Assembly: GCA_009741485.1 (NCBI GenBank)
Contig: CM019219.1
Location: forward strand, 3,669,060-3,733,059
Direction: 5' to 3'
Length of the DNA: 64,000 bases
DNA from: Malurus cyaneus samueli
Lineage: Eukaryota; Chordata; Aves; Passeriformes; Maluridae
A program made the position numbers and the translations under genes. Position 1 is the first letter of the stretch; every line of letters begins with the position of its first letter. Below are positions 25,698 to 38,664 of the stretch, one piece after another. The notes beneath the pieces were generated by a model, which worked only from the letters and a program-made list of their open reading frames with translations, did no database searches and was not told where the DNA came from.

Positions 25698-26057
25698 CAC
25701 TGAGCAAGGAAGAAAAGAGAACTACAAGTGAGGGATATAAACACCTCTTTCTTTCCAAAATGTGGGAGGTTTTTTGGGTTTGGGGATTTTCTGGGGGGAA
25801 GGAAGGTGTAGTTTTGTGGGATTTATGTCTATCATGGGAACTGGACAGTAGCAGTGTGTATCTGCACTGTCTAGTGCCCCAGTGAGGCTACACTTTTTTT
25901 AGGATAGCAACAGAATAAAGGCATTGAAAGAAAGTTGTTTAGCTCTTGTAAACGAAACCCAGGGATTTTTGTTGAGGTTTTGTGGCCAATACTGTGAAAA
26001 GCATTTACCATCCTCTGAAACAGAGTGTAACACGAAGATCCCTTCCACACAACCAGC
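25698..26057 (+). repeat. Left arm of long imperfect inverted repeat
   Basis: From CACTGAGCAAGGAAGA to CTTCCACACAACCAGC this segment is the reverse complement of 27533-27898, with substitutions and small indels throughout. Shared blocks include GTGAGGGATATAAA, CTTTCTTTCCAAAATGTGGG, GGGAACTGGACAGTAGCAGT, AACAGAATAAAGGCATTGAA and GTGAAAAGCATTTACCAT. A partial second left arm (27988-28109) exists only in the duplicated copy. Confidence 0.9.
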
Positions 26058-27986
26058 TTGTCATCTCGCTTCCATACTCCTTTCTAAGCCTCTAAATATC
26101 TTGAGGTGTCACATCCCTATGGCAGCTGGGGCCACCTTTGTCAGGGAAGGAGCTGCCTGATACCAGGAGGGGACTGACATTTTTAGGGCTGTCGTGCACC
26201 TGCCCTCAGCTGACAGATCAGTGCTGGTAACGCTCCCCGGGGCCACCTTGCTGCAGATTTCAGTGAACAGAATCCAAAGGCCTCCTGGCCTAAGTAAAGA
26301 ATTAGATTATGAAAATGCAGGACGAAGAAAGCAGACAAAAACATTATTCCCCCACCCACCCTGTCCAAGGCTTTGTTGTGGCTGCTAAGGATGGGTGGTC
26401 AAGTGACTGCCTTAAAGAAGGCAGCTTACAGCTGCAATTTGATTTCAAAACAGTTAACACAAAATCGTCTGAAGTGTTTTTAGTATGTTTCAGTGGTTTC
26501 TTAAGCTTTTGCTTTTAGAAGATTCAACATCAGGGTAGAGGATCCCAAAAGCACAGGCCATATTTTAATGTAACAGTGATTATTGAGAAATACAAAACAC
26601 ACCTGACCCAAAAGGTTTAGCCTCTGTATTACCTGCTCTAGGACAAGAGGTGATCACCTACAAATCCTCCACCTTCCTGGCAGTGCCAGGAGCTGTCACA
26701 GTGTGTGCCACAGTGCCAAGGAACAGCATCCCAAGCCAGGTGTGGGATCTCTGAATCCACACTGCCATGGATTTGTAGGATGCAGAATGATCAGTGCGGT
26801 TCTAAAACTCCTGGTGGATGGATTAATTAGTGTAAGGACATACTCATTTGCATGCTGCTGAACCTGTTCTAGCAGCAAGGAAATTACCATATATTGCCTG
26901 AGGGAACCTGTAAAATCCACAGGAATAACAGGCAAACAGAGGGTTACCATCACCCCTTTGTCCACGGCCTCAGACTGAGAGCAGCTTTACAAGACACACA
27001 AATAATTGCTCTCTTTGAGCAAACCTGCAGGCAGAACACCCCAGAGAGCCCAAATTTCCAACCAGGATATGCTTAGAGAACAGGTGACATTTCCCACTTG
27101 TGTCAAACATCCATTAATGCTCTGCCTTTTAAAAATGAAGCTACCAGCAGCTATTTGTTGAGTTTCTGCTGCTTTATGGAAGCTGTCCCTGCCAGCACAC
27201 AGCACGGGGGTGTCTGAGCACCCAGCCCATCACACACACAGAACTGCCCCACAAAATCATGGGGTCACCCAGATAACCCCACCATACAGTCCCACACCCA
27301 GCTACAAGAAAATGCACTTAGTCCACAAGGTTTCTGGCTTGAAACACAGCAGACATCCCCCAATTTGGTGCTATTACTCAATACCAGGCTGAAGAGATCC
27401 ACACAAAGCATCCTTCTGCCTGGGGCTGAGCATAAATACAGCACTCAGGAGACAACCTCCTTTACAAACCTGGAATGATGGGAATGGATGAGGAGCAATG
27501 CTGTGGCTCATTCCTGTCAGTTTTTCAGACTGGCTGGTTGTGCGGAAGGTATCTATAGTTATACTCTATTTCAGAGTATGGTAAATGCTTTTCACGGTAT
27601 CAGCCACAAAGCCTCAACAAAAATCCTTGGGTTTAGTTTAGAAGATCTAAACAACTCCATTTCAATGCCTTTATTCTGTTACTCTCCTAAAAAAAGCATC
27701 GCTTCACTCATGCAGGAGGCAGTCCAGACACACACTGCTACTGTCCAGTTCCCACGATAGACATAAACCCCACAAAGCTACACCTTTCTCCTCCCCAGAA
27801 AATCCCCAAACCCAAAAAATCTGCAAACTCCCACATTTTGGAAAGAAAGAGATATTTATATCCCTCACTTACACTTCTCATCTCTTCCTTGCTCAGTGCA
27901 CTTGTAAACTGTAGTTAAGACATTCCTTTTAAAAGGGTTAAATTCACTCAAGGAAAAAAACCTTGTGTTTTTGAATCCCATTGAAT
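25936..27986 (+). repeat. 2,051-bp direct duplication, copy 1
   Basis: Repeats at an exact offset of 2,052 bases at 27988-30038. By eye I count nine substitutions and no indel, e.g. 26323 C/T, 26674 T/A, 26745 G/T, 27057 T/C, 27110 T/C, 27715 G/C, 27755 C/T, 27851-27852 GA/AG. A single N (27987) joins the copies. Best explained as two alleles placed in series. Confidence 0.95.
27533..27898 (-). repeat. Right arm of long imperfect inverted repeat
   Basis: Inverted partner of 25698-26057, starting GCTGGTTGTGCGGAAGG and ending CCTTGCTCAGTG. The same arm recurs at 29585-29950 in the duplicated copy. The spacer between arms is about 1,475 bp and shows no coding frame of note. Confidence 0.9.
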
Positions 27987-27987
27987 N

Positions 27988-30038
27988 TGTTTAGCTCTTG
28001 TAAACGAAACCCAGGGATTTTTGTTGAGGTTTTGTGGCCAATACTGTGAAAAGCATTTACCATCCTCTGAAACAGAGTGTAACACGAAGATCCCTTCCAC
28101 ACAACCAGCTTGTCATCTCGCTTCCATACTCCTTTCTAAGCCTCTAAATATCTTGAGGTGTCACATCCCTATGGCAGCTGGGGCCACCTTTGTCAGGGAA
28201 GGAGCTGCCTGATACCAGGAGGGGACTGACATTTTTAGGGCTGTCGTGCACCTGCCCTCAGCTGACAGATCAGTGCTGGTAACGCTCCCCGGGGCCACCT
28301 TGCTGCAGATTTCAGTGAACAGAATCCAAAGGCCTCCTGGCCTAAGTAAAGAATTAGATTATGAAAATGCAGGATGAAGAAAGCAGACAAAAACATTATT
28401 CCCCCACCCACCCTGTCCAAGGCTTTGTTGTGGCTGCTAAGGATGGGTGGTCAAGTGACTGCCTTAAAGAAGGCAGCTTACAGCTGCAATTTGATTTCAA
28501 AACAGTTAACACAAAATCGTCTGAAGTGTTTTTAGTATGTTTCAGTGGTTTCTTAAGCTTTTGCTTTTAGAAGATTCAACATCAGGGTAGAGGATCCCAA
28601 AAGCACAGGCCATATTTTAATGTAACAGTGATTATTGAGAAATACAAAACACACCTGACCCAAAAGGTTTAGCCTCTGTATTACCTGCTCTAGGACAAGA
28701 GGTGATCACCTACAAATCCTCCACCATCCTGGCAGTGCCAGGAGCTGTCACAGTGTGTGCCACAGTGCCAAGGAACAGCATCCCAAGCCAGGTGTGTGAT
28801 CTCTGAATCCACACTGCCATGGATTTGTAGGATGCAGAATGATCAGTGCGGTTCTAAAACTCCTGGTGGATGGATTAATTAGTGTAAGGACATACTCATT
28901 TGCATGCTGCTGAACCTGTTCTAGCAGCAAGGAAATTACCATATATTGCCTGAGGGAACCTGTAAAATCCACAGGAATAACAGGCAAACAGAGGGTTACC
29001 ATCACCCCTTTGTCCACGGCCTCAGACTGAGAGCAGCTTTACAAGACACACAAATAATTGCTCTCTTTGAGCAAACCTGCAGGCAGAACACCCCAGAGAG
29101 CCCAAATTCCCAACCAGGATATGCTTAGAGAACAGGTGACATTTCCCACTTGTGTCAAACACCCATTAATGCTCTGCCTTTTAAAAATGAAGCTACCAGC
29201 AGCTATTTGTTGAGTTTCTGCTGCTTTATGGAAGCTGTCCCTGCCAGCACACAGCACGGGGGTGTCTGAGCACCCAGCCCATCACACACACAGAACTGCC
29301 CCACAAAATCATGGGGTCACCCAGATAACCCCACCATACAGTCCCACACCCAGCTACAAGAAAATGCACTTAGTCCACAAGGTTTCTGGCTTGAAACACA
29401 GCAGACATCCCCCAATTTGGTGCTATTACTCAATACCAGGCTGAAGAGATCCACACAAAGCATCCTTCTGCCTGGGGCTGAGCATAAATACAGCACTCAG
29501 GAGACAACCTCCTTTACAAACCTGGAATGATGGGAATGGATGAGGAGCAATGCTGTGGCTCATTCCTGTCAGTTTTTCAGACTGGCTGGTTGTGCGGAAG
29601 GTATCTATAGTTATACTCTATTTCAGAGTATGGTAAATGCTTTTCACGGTATCAGCCACAAAGCCTCAACAAAAATCCTTGGGTTTAGTTTAGAAGATCT
29701 AAACAACTCCATTTCAATGCCTTTATTCTGTTACTCTCCTAAAAAAAGCATCGCTTCACTCATGCACGAGGCAGTCCAGACACACACTGCTACTGTCCAG
29801 TTCCCATGATAGACATAAACCCCACAAAGCTACACCTTTCTCCTCCCCAGAAAATCCCCAAACCCAAAAAATCTGCAAACTCCCACATTTTGGAAAGAAA
29901 GAAGTATTTATATCCCTCACTTACACTTCTCATCTCTTCCTTGCTCAGTGCACTTGTAAACTGTAGTTAAGACATTCCTTTTAAAAGGGTTAAATTCACT
30001 CAAGGAAAAAAACCTTGTGTTTTTGAATCCCATTGAAT
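27988..30038 (+). repeat. 2,051-bp direct duplication, copy 2
   Basis: Second copy of 25936-27986, beginning immediately after the N at 27987 and leading into unique sequence at 30039. Confidence 0.95.
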
Positions 30039-31282
30039 CCCTTCTTGATTTTGATTACATCATTAGAAGCAATTCCATCTAGGATTATCAGTGTTGGTCA
30101 CAAATGAAGGCAATACATTGATTTTCATTTCCTTAGTTTTACATCAAGGCTCTCTGAAGGTGGGCAAAACCTTGTTTTCAACACATGATCAAGCAAATAA
30201 AACCCAGAAGTCATAAAGCTTATCCTGTTTTTCTGCCTGACACCAACTATTCAGCTTAGCTTCCTCCCAAGGAAGCATTATGAAACATTTTGGAAACCAA
30301 CAACACAGAAAGCAGAGCTTTGTGTAAACACTGTTGTGACTTTCTGCTTTCAGAGAGATTTGTTGCTGTGCTTCCAACTGGTTCCAGGCTCATTTCAGGA
30401 GAATTTGGCAAGACAGAAATGTGTATTTAATTTCAAGAGATCAGAAAAAGCTCCCTGTCCATCCAAAGCCTCTCAAAATGATCCAACTCCAGTCTGGTTT
30501 AGCTTTTGAAAGAAAATTGATTGGGTATCTGAGAGCAAGGAGGACCCACCTCTCCATTCCCCTCAGCCACACAGAACACCAGAGGGGTATCCAAAGCAGG
30601 TAATGAGGCTGCAGGTGAGGACTTTACAGGTTTTAGTTCTCCAGAACAAATCACACCCATCCCTCTTCCTCGCAGGACAAAGGGATGGATCAGCTCAACA
30701 GTGCTCCCATAAAGAATCAGCTGCTCTCTAGCAATACTTCAGTGCTTCTCTCAAATTATGAAATGTCTGTGACAGAGTTCATAATGTGACCATCATAATC
30801 ACAGAGGAGACTGAAATGCCTCAAGGATCCATTCTGCAGAAAATCACACTGTGGCACGAGTTCAGCACCTTGCCAGGCACTTGCCATAAATGTGACAAAG
30901 TGAAACATAACCCAATTTGCAAGCTATTATTTTCCATGGCTGATTTGACTCGATACAGAGGAATCACAGAAAAATGCAAGGTAGTCTCACAAGTGTTTAC
31001 ATAAGGGGCTGACTACAACAGCAAACAGCTATTTGGACAGTAACAGATTTGCTTTTCAAGAGGACGCAAAAATTACCTTTAGTTCCACAGACAACTCTAA
31101 TTTTCACCTCTGTGCATCTTAATTTCCATACAAATACACAATTCAACTTTGGAGAAAGAGGCTGTGGGTGATAGGACCACTGTTCCCAAGGAGTAACGAG
31201 GATGCTGAGAGTGCACATTTAGATTATTCACATCCTAAGCTGGATTTTGATTCTGCATGAAGTTCTTCTAACACAACACATT

Positions 31283-31451
31283 GCACAAAGAAGTTGTGGA
31301 TTCCTCATCCCTGGCAGTGTCCAAGGCCAGGTTGGACATGGCTTGGAGCAGCCTGGGACAGTGGAAGGTGTCCCTGTCCATGGCAGGGGTGGGACTGGAT
31401 GAGCTTTAAGGTCCCTTCCAATCCCAACCATTCCATGATTCTATGATTCTA
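31283..31451 (+). mobile_element. CR1 LINE 3' end
   Basis: The sequence holds the typical CR1 order GTCCAAGGCCAGGTTGGA, GGAAGGTGTCCCTG, GGTCCCTTCCAATCCCAACC and ends in CCATGATTCTATGATTCTA, the octamer tail of the family. Confidence 0.92.
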
Positions 31452-32549
31452 CTTAATTACACCATTGTTTACCTCATCCAAGAGTTTCTTAGGCACACAC
31501 AGACATTTGCATTATGAAACTCACTACATCAATATCAACACAAAACAGAAACTTCAGAGGCACAAGCCAATCTAAATGTGAGCACAGCAGCTCTGCCTGC
31601 CTGCAGAGTTGTAAAATTATTGCTCCTCTCTTTGAAGCGGGATTCTAGCAAAAAGGAAAAGAAAATCCCCACCTTTTTTTTAGTGGTTCCAATTTGGATT
31701 TGTAAATAACAGTCATCTGTGACTACACTACAGCACTCCCAGAATGTGAAATTCAGGGGTATCCGTAAAGTTCAAACAATTGTGAATGATACTCTGCAAA
31801 AAGCCAACATCTCAGGGTGAGTATTTTCCAACTTAAAATTTCACCTGCCCATTTCTCTCTATTTTTAGAGGATAACCATGGTACCTGCCCTTCAATTCAG
31901 AACATTTTCCAGTTGCAAACTGGTGCAAAACACTTCTGCTCCCCATCAGTGGTACGCAGGTTACAACGTGAAACTAGTGCAGTGCCACAGAGGGAAACTG
32001 CAAAGACTTGGCCTGACTGTGCTACAGCAGCATGTACAATAAAGGTGGAGACACCATTTTTCTGATCAAAACAATCAGAAATTCAGAAGAAATAATTATT
32101 CAACATGTTTCCTAGATATTACAGCCCACAGTTTTTTCCAGCAGCATTTGCTAACAGCTCTCTGTGCATTGCTCCACAGCAGAACATGTCTATTGTGTAC
32201 ATTTTAACTCATGATTGAAAGTATCCTCTGCTGGCAGCAGCATCTTTTGACATTTCTGTACAGAGCTTTAGTGGCACAACTATTTCCCATGGTGTCCCCT
32301 GTCTTGCATCCCACTTGTCACAACCTGCCAGTCTGTATCGGTGGGGTGGAGAAAGCTGTCCTCCAGGGAGTGCCCATTTCATATCCTCAGCTGTGCTGTG
32401 ACCTTTTCCATTAATAGATGTCACAATAAGGGCAGCCTTTGATTGCTGAGGCACAAGAGCTGCCTGGTAAATCACCCACAGACGGTGTCAGCTGAAGCTC
32501 CGACAGGAATATCCGAGCACTCGTCTTGTCTCGGCTGTATTTGAGATGG

Positions 32550-32614
32550 TAGAGGTGGAACTAAATGATCTTTAAGGTCCCTAAAATTCCAAATCATTCT
32601 ACGAGTCTGTAATT
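32550..32614 (+). mobile_element. CR1 LINE 3' end fragment (degenerate)
   Basis: AGGTGGAACTAAATGATCTT then TAAGGTCCCT and a decayed ATTCTACGAGTCTGTAATTC tail. Orientation plus. Confidence 0.7.
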
Positions 32615-33222
32615 CAATTTGGGAGTTTTCAAAGCAAAAATATGTGCTGGGCCACCTATTAAAACACCATGGCAACAATCAGTGTAAAACCTGAGGCAGT
32701 GAAACATTTCACTTTGAAATCAAGGCAACATTTATTCAGCAAGAGAGAAACCAGGCTGAACAACTTCCTTCACTGCTGACAATGACAACGCAAATCAGGT
32801 GTGAGGGAGGAAGCTTATGGCAGCTCAGAAGAGGAATGAGCAGAACATTCCTCTTAAACAGCACCTGATCTTCAACAGTTTCACACACACAAAAATCCCC
32901 AAACAGAAACTTCAAGAAAGAAAAATATTGGGGAAAAAAACCCTAAGAGAAAATAAATTTACAAATAGTAGGAAAGATCATCATAGTAATAACCAGTGTA
33001 GCCCAAGCTCCCTCTTCTGGTATTTTGGAGTAAATAGCCAGGATTAGCCAGGTCTCGGTAAATCTGACACTTGGATTCAAAATCTAGCGGCTAAGCATTC
33101 ATGTAACTTACACAAAATACATGTTAAAGAAGTTAATCAGCCTCTTTCACACTGGTAGCATTTCTTAAGCAAAAGATGCAAGGACACAGAAAAGTCTCGT
33201 AACAAATGCAATCACACAGTAC

Positions 33223-33354
33223 CTCTTTTTTTCCCTAGTGAAACCTTCGGTTTCTGGAGCAGGCAGCTCTACACCACCACCAGGGGCCACGGCCAAAGGT
33301 ACATCCTCAGAAACGTGGTTATCAACTTCTTGGCAGCTATCAGGCTTGGAAGTG
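33223..33354 (-). CDS. TACC2: TACC2 132-nt internal exon before the SSDSEEAF exon
   Basis: A second phase 2-to-2 exon of 43 whole codons. The acceptor ends ATTATTTTGCAG (33355) and the donor is AAGAG|GTACTG (33223/33222). In frame it encodes TSKPDSCQEVDNHVSEDVPL and continues to a basic end, TREKK, with the split AG codon becoming Arg or Ser depending on the next exon. The position and a STxx..PD(S/P) start are compatible with the human stretch just before the SSDSEEAF block (EASTPSCPDPAKDL). It has no domain of its own and is probably part of the disordered linker. The frame is open across the whole exon, and the phase matches both neighbours. It is absent from the short isoform, which starts downstream at 18.9 kb. 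Confidence 0.8.
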
Positions 33355-36300
33355 CTGCAAAATAATTATTAAAAATAAGCTGACAAATTTCAGAAATGCC
33401 CATGAAGCTTTAAAGAAGTCTCTTTAAAGGATGAGCTTTCTCTGGATCTACAGGAAGCTCTAAGGAGCACATCATCCCCTCCTGAATTCCATCCCTCTCC
33501 AACCTCCCACAAATTATTTCTTCCTACAGATATTATTTCACTTAACTTCTCAGCTGACCACATAATCAGTAATATTTCGAAGTCCTGACAGCTCTCATAG
33601 ACCATAAAATTAAGTGCCAGAGGAATTCAACTGTGTAAGAAATCAGTATAATAAATAAATCACTAATGTCCGCTTTGCTGCCATCACACAGCCCTTTCTC
33701 CTCAGTATGAACATTCAATTACGTGATTTGTGTTTCAGAAAAAAATACCTAAAATCTGGGACTAAAGCATTCCCTTACTTTAAAAGCTCTGCCTAGACTG
33801 GGAAGTTAAACACACAGTAATCCCAGAACTCATTACATGAATGTTCAATCCCTCTGCTCAGCAAAGCCCCACGCTCAGGGGCAGAGCAGTAACCACACAA
33901 CTCCCCCTGCTCTCAGCCACACTCACTAAACCACCAACAGAAAAGGAACTAAACCAGTGACTTCATGGCTCAGAAGCAGGAGCAGTTTAAGGTCTTGTCA
34001 CACCACAGGGCACCTGTGACACACCAGAGGGACACAAATGTCCTGGGGTAGCAGCCACACACAACCTCCCCTCCTGCCAGTTCTCCTTCCAGAGACACAG
34101 AGACAAATGTTGATGAAAACGCTGATGGAAACAGGATGTGGCTGAGAAGCTTCTTATAGGTTTCCTGAACTAAATATAAACAGCTCTCTCAGCCATTCCT
34201 TTTAAAATTTTCTCTCCTTTTCCCCCAGTAATTACACTGGAATTGTAGGAGGCAGATTAAATTGTGTCACTGATTAAGAGTTGGTGAGGTCCAGGGACAG
34301 GCTGCTCCTTTCTTTGGAGCACACATCCAAACAGAGGATAAGCCTGAACCACATCCTTGACTTCAGCCACAAGAACAGCCATTTCCCAAAGTGCTTCTTC
34401 ATCAGTTACCAAGATCAACAAAGCTCTATGGGAGTGTAATTTTCTTTCCTTCCTTCCCTCCATCCATCCTGGCCTGATGCTGACACAGACACTCGGAATT
34501 TTTAGCCCCATCAAGTCATTACAAACAAATACATAAATAATAATTTGAAAGCATGCTGTTTCCTTTTTCATGCAAAGGGCCTTTGTCCTTGGCTAAAAAT
34601 GTCTCTGTCCTAATATAGTAACAGCATCCCCTCTATACCAAGGCACTGTGACTATATAGGGGCACACGGAGAGCAGCGAAAGTAGGATTTTTAAAGCTGA
34701 AAAAAAAAAGTGAGCTGCTAAAAATAAGAGAATGCTGAACATCTGTTTGGAGGGGAAACAAAGAATTGCAAAACCCAAACAATTCACAAGAGGGCCCAGC
34801 CAAAGAAGAGCACCAAAGGCACATAAAATGATGGTCCTGGTGTTAGGGGCACACAAAGCCTTCCCAGGTACCTGCTCATAGCAGCACCTGCTTCACTCAA
34901 ACCCTTCACAAAGATCCAAATGACTATCTGCAGCCCTTCAGCTCCTCCCTTTAAGTATTTCCACATCAAATGAAATGATTTTCAGAAATACTTTGACTTA
35001 TTAATGTCATTCCTAATGCTAAGTTAAACTTGCTGTCAACACACAAGGATTTCTACACAGACAGACTGGACTAATTGAGGCAGCGGAGTACAGAACAGCA
35101 ACCCTGTCCAAAAAAACAGATTTTCTGTCCACTCTAAACTCTCCAGCCTAACACGCCATTGACTGGGGCTCATGTGTCAATTCAAGGTAATTTAACACCT
35201 CAGACATGAAGTGGCTACATTAAAGCCTCTCCACAGGTATTATTTTAAAAAGATTTTCCATTAAACTTATTTCTCCACTAGTAATATTTTATTTCTTAAC
35301 CAGTAATATTTCTCAATTAGTAATATTTTAATGGTTATAGCAAGAATTCTACCAAAAGACCCACGTCTTCTCAGTGCACAATAAACTTTACATTGACCAG
35401 TACCTACCCGTGTGGTCGAGCTGATTAAAAAACAAACATTTTCAAGCACCACCTGTTTAAGTGAACCTCAAAAATCACTTTTTTACTATCTGTATGGATA
35501 GACAAATGTGGGAACTCCTGCCTGTTTGCGCTGCCAGCACTAAGTACAGCCCTAAACACCACTCAAGTGCTTTCTAAGCCATCATTTCTTCCTGGGCATT
35601 TGCAGGTTTGGGGTTTTTATCCCACAAGGAAGGAAGTTGCAGGGAACAGACAGACACTGCTCAGAAGTGTTTTCACACCTCCAAGCTGGAGCCCAGCTGA
35701 GCTGTGGTTTTGTACAGCCAGGGCACTTACTTGCCTTCCCTGCCTTTCCAAGCCAAACATTTCTCACACAACACAAGTCCTGCTGCAGAGCTCTGCACCT
35801 GCAGAGTAAAAAGAAAGCTGTGCCTGGCCAAAACTTCTCCTAGAGCAACATGTACTGGCAAATCAGAGTGAACTTGGCCTTTCGCTGCTAAAAAAAAAAA
35901 AAAAAGCCTGGCAGAACCACCAGTGAACTCTTTACCTAATTCTTTCCAGGGCACTTCTCTGTAGATCAAGTAAATAAAATCTCAGCGAGCAGATGATAGC
36001 TTGTTGTCCCTGATCAATATGTTATCAGCAGGAGAGAGGCAGTCAGGCACCCTCAAGGAGCAAAACAAAGATAGAGTTCCCTGAGTGGACAGATGGAGGG
36101 ACAACCTGATCTCTGGCTCTGCCCTGCCATCTGGAAACCATTCAGCACAAGCTGACCCCCACCTCTCGTGCACCATTATTTTTTCCTGTCAAAGTGCACA
36201 CCATCTGCATGATGTGACACCCCTGATGGGGAAACACACAGAAATAAAGGTAAATTTAGTCAATAGCTAAATATACTGGGGGAAAAACACTATATGATTG

Positions 36301-38538
36301 CACCTTACTGCAGACAGACTGGAACAGTGCCAAGCCATTCAGGAGCCCTTGTAACATCTCCAATTTGCAGAGAGACCCAGCAGGCATCACACAGAGAGAT
36401 CAGATGTGTGTGCATTAGAGAATTGGTGCACTGCTTCTACAGCAAATATCAGAAAAGCAGGGGCTTTAATAAAATAATCTTATTTATATGGGCAATAATC
36501 TGCTCCATGACACAAGGCAGTTGTTGATGAGGGGTAAGGCAGTGACATGAAAGGAAAAACATAATTGAGACTCTTCTCTTGGATCAGAAAAAGCCAGCCC
36601 TGCTCTTACTGATCCTATGCAGTGGCACAGTGGCAGCCTCTGGGTTTCTCACTGCTGCAGCAGCAGCAAACCCCTCTGCCAGGCTCACAGAACCACCTGG
36701 GCAGGAAAAACAGGTGGAGGTACATCCAGCTTTTATATCAAAAGCTGCACACAGATGCAAAATAAAGGTGGAAGGAAAATAAACAACACTGACAAGAGTT
36801 AACTTGTGCAGCATTAAAAAAAATAAACAAACAAAAGAGTTGAAACCAACAAACACAATTACCCACAGCCAGCTTCACCCCTGTTGACCAGTGTATTTCT
36901 CTTTCAATTTCCTGTTTTAGGAATTGGAGAACTACTGACATCCAACCTGAAATATCCCTGGTTTGCAACTTTCTAGCGCTGAAACCTTGCAAAAATCCTT
37001 GCAGCTCCTTCAAGGTCAGGATTTGGAAGCAACAGGCAGATCCTGTGGTTTCTGCACAGGCTGTGTGCCCTCAGCCCCACTGGGCTCAGCCACCCTGGAT
37101 GGGGCAAGCACAGCTCAGCACCAGAACAGCCGGCACAACTGGGATGGAAAAAGGAACCTCCAGACAACCTTCAGACACCAACAATGAAACATTTTAAAGG
37201 CACGAGTTATGAGGCAGATCAAAAGAAAAGGTAGAATATAATTAACTTGAAATTCCAGATTCAGATGACAATAACAGAGTGAATTATTGAGGTTTGCAAG
37301 AAACAGTGATTTAAAATACTCTAAGACTGCTTGCCCTAAATGTTTAATCATAGACAGCTTGGATGCCTTCTTCTCTGCAATTATCACCCCAAGGGCACAC
37401 AATCTTCTGTTCCAGACTGCAGACCAAAGGCCATATACAAATCTTTCTGGCACTTTGGGTGTTAGTCTTTTTTCATGCCTCTACATTCAGAAAGCAGTTC
37501 ACAGCTCCACATCAATTAATGCTCATGCTTTTCTAACTCCCTCACTGCTATGGCCAACAATCCATTACCAAGAAAAAACAGTCCACAAAGAAGCATCAGT
37601 AACCCAATTACATTTGTTAGAAACAAAAGAAACACAACTCCTTGAGTCAAAACTTACAAGAACTGGAAGAAATCCACATCGTTAGCTGCCCACTGCAAGC
37701 TTCTCTAGACCATGTAACTCAGTAGAAAAAGTTTGTTTCTCACAGACTCTCTGAGCCAGCATTAGGGACAAACCAGCCTGGGGACTGGTGGCAGACCAGG
37801 ACAGGCTCAACAGCAAAGTCACCCAGCTTTTAAGGAGGATTGAGCAAACCACACAAGGTCCCTTCTCCCTTTGATGGTGCCTTATTGTGACTTCAGCTAA
37901 CAAATTTAATTCCAGTTTAAATACACTGTGTATGTTTACACTCCACTGAATCCCCGGTGATTGAAGGGTTCACACACTCCACAAAGCTTCCTCTATTGTC
38001 CAGACAAATTTATGTGCCCGAAGATCCTGACAACCCTCTACCACCAGCACAAATAAACCAGCAGTTTCCCTTCTCACTGCACGAAAAGGCACACAAAAAG
38101 GCCAGAGTCCAACAGAGATACCCGAATGCTTTATAATCAACATTATACTGCTAAAGAACTTCCAAGAAAATGCTCCAAGGATTAGTTACCTGCTACTACT
38201 AAAAATGTATATAAGCACTGAAAAGACATATAGGGCATGTATTGCACCTTCACATGTCATGACCATCCTGTGTGCTGAAGGGATAAATTCTCAAGAAAAG
38301 GTGAACATCATCTTCTTTTGAAGGTTCTGAAAAGGGGGGGTTTAAATTCTGGTACAGCTCTCTGCTGACAGATAGAGGCAGACTCAGCAAACTCATCACC
38401 AACTGGTCACACGAGATATTTACCCACCCAAGGAGGGTGACACAGGTCCCCAGCCAGTGCTAACCTCCTGGTCCTTCACCCCCACCCCAGGGAGCAGCAC
38501 AGCCACTGCCCCTGCCCGGCCATGGCCCTGGACAGTAC
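33355..38538 (-). other. TACC2 intron between the 126-nt and 132-nt exons
   Basis: About 5.2 kb, donor GTACTG at 38538, acceptor TTTTGCAG at 33355. AT-rich with a small AGTAATATT repeat near 35280-35330 and no recognised transposon or exon. Confidence 0.75.
35272..35332 (+). repeat. Short AGTAATATT tandem repeat
   Basis: Three imperfect units containing (C/T)AGTAATATTT, spaced by about 20-25 bases. Confidence 0.6.
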
Positions 38539-38664
38539 CTTGCTGTGGTCAGCTCAGCAGATCCCACAGGGCCAGCATTTCCAGAGGCTGCACACACAGG
38601 CAAGGGATGCTCACAGGGGTCGAGGGGAGAAGCCAACTGATGATCATCACCTGGCCCAGGAGGG
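38539..38664 (-). CDS. TACC2: TACC2 126-nt internal exon after the giant exon
   Basis: A short phase 2-to-2 exon of 41 whole codons plus split ends. The acceptor is textbook (TTTTCTCTCCACAG at 38665) and the donor is GCAAG|GTACTG (38539/38538). Joined to the giant exon it reads TES-PPGPGDDHQLASPLDP. In human TACC2 as I recall it, the residues following the end of the large exon are TES-SPVADDIIQPAAPADLE, so the DD..Q..(A/S)P spacing matches and no exon appears to be missing between them. The encoded segment is a low-complexity linker without a recognisable domain. Because its length is divisible by three it can be skipped without a frameshift. I have not seen transcript evidence; the call rests on splice signals, phase and the weak but ordered similarity. 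Confidence 0.82.

Larger units (their letters stand above)
19121..33222 (-). other. TACC2 intron, 5' portion
   Basis: Intron between the 33.2-kb exon and the internal CpG-island promoter. It contains two assembly-style duplications, a long inverted repeat and two CR1 3' ends (listed separately). I found no further exon with matching phase-2 borders. Confidence 0.75.

Noticed and set aside
25936..30038. Pairs of identical small ORFs as a duplicated gene family
   Set aside because: They are copies of the same non-coding intron segment in a probable assembly duplication.
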